Source: Mesorhizobium sp.
GTDB lineage: Bacteria > Pseudomonadota > Alphaproteobacteria > Rhizobiales > Rhizobiaceae
DNA: 64,000 bases
Assembly: GCF_024710845.1 (NCBI RefSeq)
Contig: NZ_JANJTZ010000056.1
Coordinates: 243,635 to 307,634, forward strand
Reading direction: 5' to 3'
Numbering within the stretch: position 1 is the stretch's first letter; every line of letters begins with the position of its first letter. The notes under the pieces are model-generated. The model saw only the letters and a program-made list of their open reading frames with translations, did not search any database and was not told the origin of the DNA. Shown one piece after another: positions 8,502 through 18,140 of this stretch. The translations under genes and the position numbers were made by a program.

Positions 8502-9317
8502 ATGCTCGAAAACACACCGGACAGCGCGCGGCCGACGGAATTCGTCGAGGCGCTGGCAAAGGGGCTGATGATCCTCGAGAGCTTCGATTCGCAGCATCCC
8601 GAGATGACGCTGAGCGACGTGGCGCGGCGGGTGGGGCTCAGCCCCGCCGCCGCGCGCCGCAGCCTCCTGACGTTGCAGGCGATGGGCTATGTCGGCCAGA
8701 CCAACAAGCGCTTCCACCTGCGGCCGAAGGTGATGAACCTCGGGTCAGCCTTCTACTTCTCGGCCCGCGTCGACGAGGTGCTGCAGCCGGAACTACGCCG
8801 GCTGGTGGGAACGTTCGGCGACGCCTCCTCGGTGGCCACGCTCGACGGGCACGACGTCATCTACATCGCACACTATTCGGAGCAGCGGGCGCGCCGCGCA
8901 ACGGCGGTGGTCGGCGCACGCTATCCCGCGCACGTTACCTCGCTTGGCCGGGTGCTTCTGGCCGGCTTGCCCGACGCCGAGTTCGACCGCTATCTGCGCG
9001 AGGTCGAGCCGGTGGCGCTCACCCGCATGACCGTGGTCGACAAGGTCGAACTCCGCGCCCTCATCGAGGAGGTGCGCGAAAAGAACTATGCCACGACGGT
9101 GGACCAGCTCGACTACGGCATCACGGCGCTGGCGGTGCCGATCCGCGGCGCATCCGGGCGCACGATCGCGGCCCTCAACTCGTCCGGATACAGCGGCGTC
9201 GTGACGGCGGAGGGGCTGGTTGCCCAACGCCTGCAGGAGCTGCGCCTTTCTGCCGGGCGCATCGCCCTGACGCTGTCTCGCTACCCGGTGCTCGAATCCA
9301 TCATCGGCACGCGCTAG
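8502..9317 (+). CDS. IclR family transcriptional regulator
   Basis: This is a 271-residue two-domain regulator. A winged helix-turn-helix occupies about residues 12-75 (FVEALAKGLMILESF...MTLSDVARRVGLSPAAARRSLLTL). The IclR effector domain follows to the end, with VIYIAHYSEQRARR and DYGITALAVPIRGASGRTIAALNSSGY. It resembles the PcaR/PobR subgroup that governs aromatic-acid pathways. It lies between the dioxygenase and the amidohydrolase. Two near-identical palindromes flank it at 7482 and 9403, each just downstream of a sigma70-like promoter, so it probably represses the divergent lyase/TRAP operon and the amidohydrolase pair until an effector binds. Confidence 0.93.
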   Translation: MLENTPDSARPTEFVEALAKGLMILESFDSQHPEMTLSDVARRVGLSPAAARRSLLTLQAMGYVGQTNKRFHLRPKVMNLGSAFYFSARVDEVLQPELRRLVGTFGDASSVATLDGHDVIYIAHYSEQRARRATAVVGARYPAHVTSLGRVLLAGLPDAEFDRYLREVEPVALTRMTVVDKVELRALIEEVREKNYATTVDQLDYGITALAVPIRGASGRTIAALNSSGYSGVVTAEGLVAQRLQELRLSAGRIALTLSRYPVLESIIGTR

Positions 9318-9359
9318 CCGCGGCTCCGTGACACCTGCCCTTCTTCCCACCGATTGCGG

Positions 9360-9388
9360 TTGACAGAACGGCGAACGCAACGTTAGCT
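9360..9388 (+). promoter_or_regulatory. Sigma70-like promoter of the amidohydrolase genes
   Basis: TTGACA at 9360-9365 is followed after 17 bases by TTAGCT at 9383-9388. Operator 2 starts 15 bases downstream, the same arrangement as at the divergent lyase promoter. Confidence 0.5.
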
Positions 9389-9402
9389 TAATCTCGAAAA
9401 GA

Positions 9403-9419
9403 TTTTCGCATAGCGAAAA
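9403..9419. promoter_or_regulatory. Palindromic operator, probable IclR site 2
   Basis: TTTTCGCATAGCGAAAA is a perfect inverted repeat of 7-base arms around a 3-base centre. It shares 6-base arms and spacer length with site 1 at 7482-7496. It sits between the -10 box and the amidohydrolase start. Confidence 0.72.
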
Positions 9420-9482
9420 CTTTGAATGCTGACTGCGGTATATCGCGACGGTCAGCATGGTGTTTCTTTGGGAGGAGAAATT

Positions 9483-10985
9483 ATGTGCATCTATTGTGAA
9501 TCCGGGCGCTCGCTCGGGGCCGGGGGATCGCGCCGCGATTTCCTCAAGACGTCGATGCTGGTCGGGGCCGCTGCCGCCGCCTCCGGCTTCCTGGCCGGAT
9601 CAGCGCAGGCCCAGGAGACGCCGGCTGGGACCGGAACCGAGGGCCGCCGCGTCCTGATCAAGGGTGGCCATGTGCTCAGCATGGATCCGGCCGTCGGCGA
9701 TTTCGATCAGGCCGACGTACTGATCAACGGCAAGCTGATCGAGGCGGTCGGACCGAACCTCGACGCGGCAGGGGCAGAGGTGATCGATGCCACCGGCATG
9801 ATCGTCATGCCCGGCTTCATCGACACCCATCACCACCAGTTCGAGACGGCGCTGCGCAGCTTTCTCGCCGACGGCATCCTGGTGAACGACGGTCTCCCCG
9901 CCAACGCGATCAACTACTACGAATACATCCTGCAGAAATTCTCGATGGTCTACCGGCCGCAGGACGTCCACATCAACGAGCTGTTCGGCTCGCTCGCGCA
10001 GCTCGATGCCGGCGTGACCACGGTGATGGACGTCTCGCAGATCCACCATTCGCCGGAGCATTCCGACGCCGTGATCCAGGCGCTGAAAGATGCCGGCCGA
10101 CGCTCGGTGTTCGGCTATTTCGAAGGCTGGGGCGACAAGGCGAAGTATCCGGGCGACGCAACGCGCCTCAAGACGACGCATTTCGCCTCCGACGACGGTC
10201 TGCTCTCGATGGTCATGGGCGGTGAGATCTACATCCCCGGCTACGAGAACGCCTGGAAGCTCGGCCGCGAGCTGGCGCTGCCGATCGCCCTGCACGTGGT
10301 CGGCACGTTCGGCATGCGGCCGACCTTCGACCAGCTGGCCGAGGCCGGCCAGTTCGGTCCCGACAACATCTTCATCCACATGACCGGCATGAGCGAGATG
10401 GCCTGGAAGAAGGCGGCGGATGCCGGCGCGCACGTTTCGCTCGCCGTGCCGATCGAGATGCAGATGCGCCACGGCATGCCGCCGATCCAGACGGCGCTCG
10501 ACCTCGGCATGCAGCCGTCGCTTTCCTCCGACGTCGAATGCACGATGACAGCGGATCCCTTCACGCTGATGCGCTCGACGATGACGCTGCAGCGCGCCTT
10601 CGTCAACGAGAAGGCGCTGGCAGGCGAGAAGAACCTCCCTGCCCTTTTGACCTCGCGCGACGTGATCCGCTTCGCTACGCTGGAGGGCGCAAAAGGCCTC
10701 AAACTCGACAAGAAGACCGGCAGCCTGACGCCCGGCAAGGAGGCGGACGTCATCCTGCTCGATGCGACCGCCATCAACGTGACCCCACTCAACCACGTGC
10801 CCGGCGCGGTGGTGACGCTGATGGAACGCTCCAACGTTGACACGGTCTTCGTCGCGGGCAAGCTGCGCAAGTACAAGGGCAAGCTGCTGGACGTCGACAT
10901 CGCCAAGCTGAGGGGCGAGCTGGAGGCTAGCCGCGACTTCATCTTCCAGGCCGCCGGCGTGCCGCGCGACCTGTTCAGAGCCTGA
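9483..10985 (+). CDS. Tat-exported amidohydrolase family protein
   Basis: This is a 500-residue metal-dependent hydrolase. The N-terminus MCIYCESGRS precedes a twin-arginine motif, SRRDFLKTS, at residues 16-24. A hydrophobic stretch and an AQA cleavage site near residue 43 indicate folded export to the periplasm. The mature part is an amidohydrolase barrel: H116-x-H118 in FIDTHHHQFE, a later LHVVG His, an IHMTG His, and the catalytic Asp in SLSSDVE. This layout matches the TRZ/ATZ deaminase and chlorohydrolase branch. The ATG at 9483 is chosen for its GGAGGAGAAA site. It probably hydrolyses a precursor outside the cytoplasm before uptake by the TRAP system; the substrate is unknown. Confidence 0.88.
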   Translation: MCIYCESGRSLGAGGSRRDFLKTSMLVGAAAAASGFLAGSAQAQETPAGTGTEGRRVLIKGGHVLSMDPAVGDFDQADVLINGKLIEAVGPNLDAAGAEVIDATGMIVMPGFIDTHHHQFETALRSFLADGILVNDGLPANAINYYEYILQKFSMVYRPQDVHINELFGSLAQLDAGVTTVMDVSQIHHSPEHSDAVIQALKDAGRRSVFGYFEGWGDKAKYPGDATRLKTTHFASDDGLLSMVMGGEIYIPGYENAWKLGRELALPIALHVVGTFGMRPTFDQLAEAGQFGPDNIFIHMTGMSEMAWKKAADAGAHVSLAVPIEMQMRHGMPPIQTALDLGMQPSLSSDVECTMTADPFTLMRSTMTLQRAFVNEKALAGEKNLPALLTSRDVIRFATLEGAKGLKLDKKTGSLTPGKEADVILLDATAINVTPLNHVPGAVVTLMERSNVDTVFVAGKLRKYKGKLLDVDIAKLRGELEASRDFIFQAAGVPRDLFRA

Positions 10986-10998
10986 CGGAGGAGACATC

Positions 10999-12033
10999 AT
11001 GGCCCGCCCGCTTCCGCTCTTTCCGACCTCGCTGGTCGGATCCTACGCCCAGCCGGAATGGCTGATCGACCGCAAGAAGCTGGCGGGCCGCTTCCCGCCC
11101 CGCGTCCGGGCGAAGGAGCTCTGGCGCGTGGCGCCCGAATTCCTCGACCAGGCGCAGGACGACGCGACCCTTCTCGCCATTCGCGACCAGGAACGCGCCG
11201 GGCTCGACATCATCACCGACGGCGAGATGCGGCGCGAAAGCTATTCCAACCGTTTCGCGACCGCACTCGAGGGCGTCGACATCGACAATCCGGGCTCCGC
11301 GCTCGACCGCTCGGGCCATCCGAACCCGGTGCCGCGCGTCGTCGGCAAGATCAGGCGCCGCCATGCGGTCGAGGTGCGCGACGTCCAGTTCCTGCGCGCC
11401 AACACCGACCGGAAGATCAAGATCACCGTGCCCGGTCCCTTCACCATGGCGCAGCAGGCCCAGAACGATTTCTACGGCAGCGAGGAGGAACTCGCGGTCG
11501 ACTATGCCGCCGCGGTCAACGAGGAGATCAAGGACCTGTTCGCGGCCGGCGCCGACATCGTCCAGATCGACGAACCCTACATGCAAGCCCGCCCCGACAA
11601 GGCGCGGAAATACGGCCTCAAGTCGCTCGCCCGCGCGCTCGAGGGCGTCGAGGGCGAGACGGCGCTGCACATCTGCTTTGGCTACGCCGCGATCATCCAC
11701 GAGAGGCCGAACGGCTATTCGTTCCTGCCCGAACTCGCCGACACCGCGGTCAAGTCGATCTCGATCGAAACGGCGCAGTCGGGGCTCGACTGCTCGGTGC
11801 TGGCGAAGCTGCCGGGCAAGACGATCATCCTGGGCGTGCTCGACCTCGCCACGCACGACATCGAGCCGCCGGAACTCATCGCCGCGCGTATCCGTCGCGC
11901 GCTGCCGTATGTCTCGCCCGAGAGGCTGGTCATCGCGCCAGACTGCGGCCTGAAATACCTGCCGCGCGAGGTGGCTTTCGGCAAGATGAAGGCGATGGCC
12001 GAGGGTGCCGCGATCGTGCGCGCCTCGCTCTGA
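10999..12033 (+). CDS. MetE C-terminal-domain-like protein (cobalamin-independent methionine synthase family)
   Basis: This 344-residue protein corresponds to the catalytic C-terminal half of MetE only. The zinc site appears intact: H224 and C226 in ALHICFGYA, E257 in ISIETAQ, and C316 in APDCGLKYLPR. The DGEMRRES motif near residue 75 and VQIDEPYM near 190 also fit. Stand-alone proteins of this type occur in catabolic clusters and are rarely true methionine synthases. Proposed roles include methyl transfer from a substrate to a thiol and other zinc-thiolate chemistry. It follows the amidohydrolase by 13 bases and so shares its IclR-controlled promoter. A demethylation step is one reasonable guess, not shown. 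Confidence 0.85.
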   Translation: MARPLPLFPTSLVGSYAQPEWLIDRKKLAGRFPPRVRAKELWRVAPEFLDQAQDDATLLAIRDQERAGLDIITDGEMRRESYSNRFATALEGVDIDNPGSALDRSGHPNPVPRVVGKIRRRHAVEVRDVQFLRANTDRKIKITVPGPFTMAQQAQNDFYGSEEELAVDYAAAVNEEIKDLFAAGADIVQIDEPYMQARPDKARKYGLKSLARALEGVEGETALHICFGYAAIIHERPNGYSFLPELADTAVKSISIETAQSGLDCSVLAKLPGKTIILGVLDLATHDIEPPELIAARIRRALPYVSPERLVIAPDCGLKYLPREVAFGKMKAMAEGAAIVRASL

Positions 12034-12146
12034 GCGAATTGCGGGTCGGTGGCGAAGGCGGATCGTGCGGACGGTTGCGGTCGCCAAGACCACACTCGAC
12101 ACCCGTAACTGGAAGCAAGCTATCCCTGATCTGCCTATGTTCGGGC

Positions 12147-15100
12147 TTAGCCCTTCGCGGCCTGTCGTTTGTCCACTTCGGCCTTGCGCAGAAGGAAGCG
12201 CTGGATCTTGCCGCTGGGGGTTTTGGGCAGCTCGGTGACGAAATCGATCTCGCGTGGATATGCATGCGCGGACAGGCGCTGGCGCACGTAGAGCCGGAGT
12301 TCTTCGGCAAGCTGCGGAGATCCGCGAAACCCGGATGCGAGGATCACGAAAGCTTTCACGATTTCCGTGCGCTCCGGATCGGGAACGCCGACCACGGCGG
12401 CTTCCGTCACTGCCGGATGTTCGATCAACGCGCTTTCGACATCGAACGGCCCGATCCGGTATCCGGACGTGGTGATGACGTCGTCGGCGCGTCCGACAAA
12501 GCTGATCGAGCCATCGTCCGTGAGCTCGACGGTGTCGCCGGTGAGGTAGTAGCCGTCCTTGATCGCCGGCGTGGCCGTCCGGTAGTAGCCCTTGAACCAC
12601 ATCAATGGCGACCGGGCGATATCGACAGCCAGAATGCCGGGCTGGTTGGGTCCGAGTTCGCGACCGGCATCATCGAGAACGGCAACGCGGTAACCGGGCA
12701 TGGAATAGCCGGCCGATCCGATACGCACAGGATGATCGAGACCGTGGTGATTGTTCACGGTCATGCCGGTTTCTGTCTGGCCATAGTGGTCGTTGATCTG
12801 CACGGCGAGCGTTGTATCGAACCAGCGGATCACTTCCGGATTGAGCGGCTCTCCGGCGCTGCTGACCACACGGAGCTTGCCTTTGATCCTGGCGGCAGGC
12901 TCGGCGCCGGCGGCGATCAGTCCGCGATAGGCCGTGGGAGAGCCGGCCAGGTTCGTTACGCCCACACGGTCGATGATGTCATACGTCGATTCCACGGTGA
13001 ATGCTCCCTCGTAGAGAAGCGTCGACCGCCCAATCAGCAGCGGACCGGTCACCGCGTAGTAGAGTCCGTAGGCCCAACCCGGGTCGGCGATGTTCCAGTA
13101 AACATCGTCTTCGCGCAGATCCACCGCATCGCGCATGTAGACCGCGAAGGACGGCAGCGCCGCGATCGTGACGGGAACGCCTTTCGGCAGGCCGGTGGTG
13201 CCGGAGGTCGACATCATCATGATCAGATCGTCTGCCTTGCAGGAGACCGGCTCGAAACTGTCGGGACCCTCGTTCAACGCTGCGCGGAGATCGATGTCGC
13301 CGCTCGGCAGCGTCTCGCCCGGAGCTACGAGTGTCGCAACCGTCGGGCAGTTCGCGATGTCGGCGAGCTTTCCGCGATTGGCCGAATTCGTGACCACGAG
13401 CCGCGTGCCGGCCGTAGCGAAACGGTGTTCGATGGCCTTCGGCCCGAATGCGGTGAACAGCGGCTGGTAAACCGCGCCGATGCGCCAGGTCGCAAGAATC
13501 ACGGCAACGAGTTCGGGAATGCGCGGCAAGAGCGCCGCGACGACGTCGCCCTTCCTGACACCCGCCCGTGTCAGCGTGTGTGCGCCGCGGATCGACATCT
13601 TGCGCAGGTCTTCAAAAGTGTAGGTTTTGAGATCGCCCGCCGCCGATACCCAACGCAGCGCAACCTTCCCGCTGCCGCAATGGCGGTCACAGCAAAGCAC
13701 GCAGGCATTGAGGTCGGCGGTGGCGTCTCCGAACACCTCCGCCAGCGCGTCGTCCAAACGGAAGCGCTCGACGCGCTCGGCATAGCTGGCATAGCCGCGT
13801 GCCGCAGGTCTTGCGCTCACGCCATTGACTTCCTTTGGCGTTCCCGTTGCCGTGAATACTGCTGCTCCCTTGCCGGTGCGGTCGGCTTGAGAACGTTCCG
13901 GATCGGTTCCCGACTCCAGTTCCGCGATCATGGCGTCGCGCATGACGAATTTCTGCGCCTTGCCCGTTACCGTCATCGGCAACGCCTCTTTGAAGCGGAT
14001 ATATTTCGGGATCTTGTAGTGCGCGATCTGCCCGCGGCAGAACGCCTTGATATCGTCCTCGGTCGCCTTGCTGCCCTTATGCAGCACGATCCAGGCGCAT
14101 ACCTCCTCGCCATAGGTCGCATCGGGAACGCCGAACACCTGAACCTCCGCCACTGACGGATGACGGTAGAGATATTCCTCGACCTCGCGCGGATAGACGT
14201 TTTCGCCGCCGCGGATCACCATGTCCTTCACACGCCCGACGATCCGGCAGTAGCCGCGCTCGTCGATCGTGGCGAGATCGCCGGTGTGCATCCAGCCGCC
14301 CTCGTCGATGGATTCCCTGGTGCGCTCTTCGTCGTTCCAGTATCCGCGCATCACGGAATAGCCGCGCGTGCACAGTTCGCCGCTCTCGCCGACGGGGGTG
14401 GTGCGCCCGTCCGTGTCGATGATCTTGACTTCGACATGCGGATGAACCCGCCCGACGGTGCCAACGCGATCCTCGAGCGCGTCGTCCATCCGGCTCTGGA
14501 ACGACAGCGGACTGGTTTCGGTCATGCCGTAGCCGATCGTCACCTGCGGCATATGGAAGTCGGTGATCACCCGACGCATCACTTCGATCGGACAGGGCGC
14601 ACCTGCCATGACGCCGGTGCGAAGTGAACTGTAGTCGTGCCTGCCGAAATCGGGGTGGTCGAGCATCGAGACGAACATGGTCGGCACTCCGTAAAGTGCC
14701 GTGCAGCGTTCCACCGCAACGGCCTCCAGCGTCGCGCCGGCATCGAAGGACTCTGCGGGGAACACCATCGTCGCGCCGCTCGCCACACAGGCGAGCGTGC
14801 CCATGACCATGCCGAAGCAATGGTAGAGCGGAACGGGGATGCAGACGCGGTCAGCCTCAGTGAAGCCCATCGCCCGAGCGTTGAACGTCGCGTTGTTGAC
14901 GATGTTGTAATGCGTCAGGGTGGCGCCCTTTGGCGAACCCGTGGTGCCCGAGGTGAACTGGATGTTGATCGCATCGTCCGGATCGAGCCCGCTGCTGATC
15001 GCGTCCAGCCGCATGATCTGGGCCGGTCCGCCCATGGCCGGCACGTCATCGAAGTTCATCATTCCGGCGGTCTTGTCCGAGCCCATGCGGATCACCGCCT

Positions 15101-15674
15101 TCAGCGCGGGAAGCCGCGCGGCGACCAGCTTTCCGGGCTCGCAACGGTCGATCTCCGGCGCCAGCTGGCGGATCATGGATATGTAATCGGACGACTTAAA
15201 GGAGGCGGCCGTGACCAGCGCCTTGCAGCCGACCTTGTTCAGCGCATATTCGAGCTCGGAAAGTCTATATGCCGGATTGATATTGACAAGGACAACGCCG
15301 ATGCGGGCGGTCGCGAATTGCGTGATCAGCCACTCCGGCCGGTTCGGCGCCCATATCCCGAGCCGGTCGCCCCGGTTGAGGCCGAGGCTCAGCAGCCCTC
15401 CTGCGAAGGCATCCACTTCGCGGTCGAGATCATAGAAGGTGTAGCGCTTGCCGAACTGCGGAAAGACGGCCGCCTCGCGCGGACCGAAGCGCGATACCGT
15501 TTCGGAGAAGATCGCCGAAACCGTGGCGTGCCGCAGCGGAATTGTCCGATCGCCCGCGACATAGGATCTGCCGTCGACCGGCGCCAGTTGTGCGGCCGAC
15601 GCATCCACCGCATCGTTCCGCCCCCACAAGCTTGCCGATAGCCCACCCGCCATCGATTGCGACAAGATACTCAT
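12147..15674 (-). CDS. Tandem fusion of two acyl-CoA synthetases (AMP-forming)
   Basis: A single 1175-residue frame holds two complete ANL-family ligases. The first (about residues 45-590) has the P-loop [10 protein letters not shown] at 241-250, YGMTETSP at 382-389, TGDL at 464-467 and the catalytic Lys K572 in TVTGKAQKF. It resembles medium/long-chain acyl-CoA ligases. The second (about 630-1165) has [10 protein letters not shown] at 823-832, YGQTETG at 964-970, TGDT at 1045-1048 and K1156 in TPSGKIQRF. It resembles ACSM or acetyl-CoA synthetase-type enzymes. Both look catalytically competent. About 40 residues of low-complexity linker join them. The ATG at 15674 follows GGGGAGG. It lies 17 bases after the amidase fusion, so it probably activates the acid released by amide hydrolysis. 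Such a tandem arrangement is not a standard architecture. Confidence 0.9.
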   Translation of the reverse strand: MSILSQSMAGGLSASLWGRNDAVDASAAQLAPVDGRSYVAGDRTIPLRHATVSAIFSETVSRFGPREAAVFPQFGKRYTFYDLDREVDAFAGGLLSLGLNRGDRLGIWAPNRPEWLITQFATARIGVVLVNINPAYRLSELEYALNKVGCKALVTAASFKSSDYISMIRQLAPEIDRCEPGKLVAARLPALKAVIRMGSDKTAGMMNFDDVPAMGGPAQIMRLDAISSGLDPDDAINIQFTSGTTGSPKGATLTHYNIVNNATFNARAMGFTEADRVCIPVPLYHCFGMVMGTLACVASGATMVFPAESFDAGATLEAVAVERCTALYGVPTMFVSMLDHPDFGRHDYSSLRTGVMAGAPCPIEVMRRVITDFHMPQVTIGYGMTETSPLSFQSRMDDALEDRVGTVGRVHPHVEVKIIDTDGRTTPVGESGELCTRGYSVMRGYWNDEERTRESIDEGGWMHTGDLATIDERGYCRIVGRVKDMVIRGGENVYPREVEEYLYRHPSVAEVQVFGVPDATYGEEVCAWIVLHKGSKATEDDIKAFCRGQIAHYKIPKYIRFKEALPMTVTGKAQKFVMRDAMIAELESGTDPERSQADRTGKGAAVFTATGTPKEVNGVSARPAARGYASYAERVERFRLDDALAEVFGDATADLNACVLCCDRHCGSGKVALRWVSAAGDLKTYTFEDLRKMSIRGAHTLTRAGVRKGDVVAALLPRIPELVAVILATWRIGAVYQPLFTAFGPKAIEHRFATAGTRLVVTNSANRGKLADIANCPTVATLVAPGETLPSGDIDLRAALNEGPDSFEPVSCKADDLIMMMSTSGTTGLPKGVPVTIAALPSFAVYMRDAVDLREDDVYWNIADPGWAYGLYYAVTGPLLIGRSTLLYEGAFTVESTYDIIDRVGVTNLAGSPTAYRGLIAAGAEPAARIKGKLRVVSSAGEPLNPEVIRWFDTTLAVQINDHYGQTETGMTVNNHHGLDHPVRIGSAGYSMPGYRVAVLDDAGRELGPNQPGILAVDIARSPLMWFKGYYRTATPAIKDGYYLTGDTVELTDDGSISFVGRADDVITTSGYRIGPFDVESALIEHPAVTEAAVVGVPDPERTEIVKAFVILASGFRGSPQLAEELRLYVRQRLSAHAYPREIDFVTELPKTPSGKIQRFLLRKAEVDKRQAAKG
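13818..13834 (-). promoter_or_regulatory. Possible internal translation start for the second ligase
   Basis: Within the linker of the ligase fusion, a GTG codon at 13820-13818 is preceded by AGGAAG (13834-13829) at 8 bases spacing. Initiation here would give a 557-residue stand-alone second ligase starting [10 protein letters not shown], which is a natural length for that family. Codon 619 of the long frame is this GTG. Confidence 0.45.
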
Positions 15675-15691
15675 AACGGCCTCCCCGCCGA

Positions 15692-18136
15692 CTACATGGC
15701 GCGCCAGTCTCCAAGTCCCTCGAATGCCGAGGCAGCGCGGTAGATCGTGCTTTCCGCGTAATCGTCGGCGACCAGCATCATGCCGATCGGCAACCCCTCG
15801 CTCATGCCGCACGGCACGTTCATTGCGGGAAAGCCGCCGGAATTGAACGGCGCCGTATTGCCGACCATCTCGAAGGCCCTCTGGACATACAGTTCGAGCG
15901 ACGCGTCGAACGGCGGAATCGGCTGCGGCTTCATCGGAACGGTCGGGAGCACAAGGAGGTCATACTTCCGGAACGCCGCCTGGTACTGGCCGCGAAGACG
16001 GCGCATCAGGTTTTGCGCCTTGCCGTAGAAACGGCCGCGGTAACGGGTCTGGAAATATTCGCCAAGGAACATACAGACCTTAAGGCTGGACGACAGTTCG
16101 TCCGCACGGTTGCGCCAGTTGGCAAAGTGATCGGTCATGCTTGGGAGGAAGAGGCCGCGGTAGTTGGTGCCGCCCCCGTTGCCGTGCATCATCATGTCCT
16201 GCAGGCCCTCGACCGTGATCGCGGTCCAAAGGTCGGCACCGAGATTGTGTCCGGGAATCGAGACTTCCTCGACCTCGGCGCCGAGAGCCTTGAAGCGTTC
16301 CGCCGCGGCCCGCACCTTCCGGTCGACGTCCGCCTCGCTTTCCGGGCGGCCGAAGCCTTCGCGCAGGATACCGATGCGCAAGCCGCGACAACCTCGGCCA
16401 ATGGCGTCGCTATAGCGTTCGACCTTGGGCTTGTACTGACGTGGGTCGAGCCCGTCTTGGCCGGCGATGACTTCCAGAAGCAGCGCATTGTCGGCGACGG
16501 TCCGGGTAACCGGACCGACATGGTCGATCGTCTGCTCGACACCCATCACGCCGGTATAGGGAACCAGGCCATGCGTGGGCTTCATGCCGTAGACGCCGCA
16601 GTTGCTAGACGGGATACGGATCGATCCGCCCTGGTCACCGGCAATCGCCATGTCGACCTCGCCGATGGCGACCAGCACGGCGGAGCCGCTCGACGATCCG
16701 CCGGCCATGTATCCGCGTTTGTACGGGTTGTGGACTGGGCCGGCTGCGCTCGTATGGCTGCCACCCGACAGGCAGAGATTTTCGCAGGTCGACTTGCCGA
16801 CAATGGTTGCGCCGGCATCAAGCATCCGCGTGACGACCGTGGCGTCGATCTCTGGCGTATAGCCTTCCATGATCGCCGACCCGTTCATCATCGGCACGCC
16901 GGCCACGCAGACCGTGTCTTTGACGACGATCCGCCTGCCGCTGAGCGGACCGCTCGAAGCGCCGCGAATATCAGTCTTGTAGTACCAGGCGTTCAGGCTG
17001 TTTTCCGAACCGCCCGGCCGATATCCGGGAGAGCGGGGATAACGCACTTCCGGAAGGAAATCGTTCTCGGAGCTGATCCGGTCGTAGCCCTGGATGTAGG
17101 GTTCCATGATGCCGAGGTAGCGCGACAGCTCGTCATCGCCCATGGAGAAGCCCAGGGCTTCGCTCATGTCTCGCATCTGGTTGAGTGACGGGCGCTTGAC
17201 GGTCATGGCCTGGAACCTCGGTACGTCGCTTATGGATGGAGCGCTTTCTGGTCGCGCGTGAGCCTGCTGACCGGTTTGTCTGGGCGCGGCGGGAACGGGC
17301 GACGAGCGGTGACCAATATCGGGCCGCGCGTTGTCGAACACCGTGATCCCAGCGCCGACTGCCGCAGGTCTCGCCTGCGGTAACGCGGACGAGCCGCCTC
17401 CCCGCGTGCGCCGTGCGCCGCCAAGCCCGAGAAAAGCCTCGACCTGCGCCGGATCGGCGAGCTGGGCCGCATCCAGTTCCTCGGTCAATGCTCCGCGTTC
17501 AAGCACGACGACCCGATCCGACAGGGCGGCGATGAAATCGAAATTCTGCTCGACGAGAAGGATCGTCAGGCCGCGCTCGCGACGCAGCCTGATCAAGGTC
17601 TCCTCCATCTCCTCGATGATCGAGGGCTGGATGCCTTCCGTCGGTTCATCCAGCAGCAGCAGCCAGGGGTCGCCGACGAGACAGCGGGCGAGCGCAAGCA
17701 GCTGCTGTTCGCCGCCGGAAAGCGATCCGCCGGGGCGGTCGAGCAGCCGCTCGATGCGCGGAAAGTCGCGCAGGGCGCGCTCGACAGCGGCACCCTCGTC
17801 CGCCTCTCCATAGCCCTGGTAGGCGAGGCGCAGATTTTCCCGGGCAGTCAGCTTCGGGAAGATGCCGCGCCCTTGCGGAACGTAGCCCATGCCGCGATGC
17901 GAGCGCATGTGAGGCGGTAGCCTCGTCACATCCTCGCCTGCCAACGAGATGGAGCCACCGGTCACCGGTATCATCCCCATGACGGACTTGAGCAGTGTCG
18001 ACTTGCCCATGCCATTATGGCCGAGGATGCCGACGATCTCTCCTTGGGCGACGTTCAGATCAATGCCGCGCAGTACCGGAATCCGCCCGTAACCAGCGGA
18101 CAGCGACCTGATCTCGAGTGCTTGCTGAGTTGTCAT
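15692..18136 (-). CDS. LivF-type ABC ATPase fused to an amidase-signature hydrolase
   Basis: This 814-residue frame joins two unrelated enzymes. Residues 1-237 are a branched-chain/urea-type transporter ATPase (LivF/UrtE): Walker [10 protein letters not shown] 39-47, signature LSGGE 139-143, Walker B LLLLDEP 159-165. A Pro/Ala/Arg-rich linker covers 241-310. Residues 311-814 are an amidase of the AS family, with K406 (VVKDTV), cis-Ser S481 (AGGSSSGS) and nucleophile S505 (DQGGSIRIP). Its SEN-LNAWY and [10 protein letters not shown] stretches recall rhodococcal enantioselective aliphatic amidases. Start chosen at ATG 18136, 4 bases after the LivG stop, in place of an ATG inside livG. The fusion would tie amide hydrolysis to the cytoplasmic face of the transporter. 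Confidence 0.9.
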   Translation of the reverse strand: MTTQQALEIRSLSAGYGRIPVLRGIDLNVAQGEIVGILGHNGMGKSTLLKSVMGMIPVTGGSISLAGEDVTRLPPHMRSHRGMGYVPQGRGIFPKLTARENLRLAYQGYGEADEGAAVERALRDFPRIERLLDRPGGSLSGGEQQLLALARCLVGDPWLLLLDEPTEGIQPSIIEEMEETLIRLRRERGLTILLVEQNFDFIAALSDRVVVLERGALTEELDAAQLADPAQVEAFLGLGGARRTRGGGSSALPQARPAAVGAGITVFDNARPDIGHRSSPVPAAPRQTGQQAHARPESAPSISDVPRFQAMTVKRPSLNQMRDMSEALGFSMGDDELSRYLGIMEPYIQGYDRISSENDFLPEVRYPRSPGYRPGGSENSLNAWYYKTDIRGASSGPLSGRRIVVKDTVCVAGVPMMNGSAIMEGYTPEIDATVVTRMLDAGATIVGKSTCENLCLSGGSHTSAAGPVHNPYKRGYMAGGSSSGSAVLVAIGEVDMAIAGDQGGSIRIPSSNCGVYGMKPTHGLVPYTGVMGVEQTIDHVGPVTRTVADNALLLEVIAGQDGLDPRQYKPKVERYSDAIGRGCRGLRIGILREGFGRPESEADVDRKVRAAAERFKALGAEVEEVSIPGHNLGADLWTAITVEGLQDMMMHGNGGGTNYRGLFLPSMTDHFANWRNRADELSSSLKVCMFLGEYFQTRYRGRFYGKAQNLMRRLRGQYQAAFRKYDLLVLPTVPMKPQPIPPFDASLELYVQRAFEMVGNTAPFNSGGFPAMNVPCGMSEGLPIGMMLVADDYAESTIYRAASAFEGLGDWRAM
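17204..17219 (-). promoter_or_regulatory. Possible internal translation start for the amidase
   Basis: An ATG at 17206-17204 (codon 311 of the fusion) begins [10 protein letters not shown], a natural amidase N-terminus. GAGG lies 9 bases upstream. A free 504-residue amidase could therefore be made beside the fused form. Confidence 0.45.
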
Positions 18137-18140
18137 CAGG

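Noticed and set aside
7479..8717. A 412-codon minus-strand frame opposite the dioxygenase gene.
   Set aside because: The plus-strand dioxygenase has all four iron ligands and a good ribosome site; the antisense product matches nothing.
11058..14156. A very long plus-strand open frame (over 1000 codons) across the MetE-like gene and the antisense of the ligase fusion.
   Set aside because: Its product is Arg/Gly/His-rich without any family motif, and both real genes beneath it have intact active sites. It is a by-product of high GC content.
15675..15812. Extension of the ligase fusion upstream of ATG 15674.
   Set aside because: The extra 46 residues are out-of-phase reading of the amidase 3' end, and GGGGAGG directly precedes the ATG at 15674.
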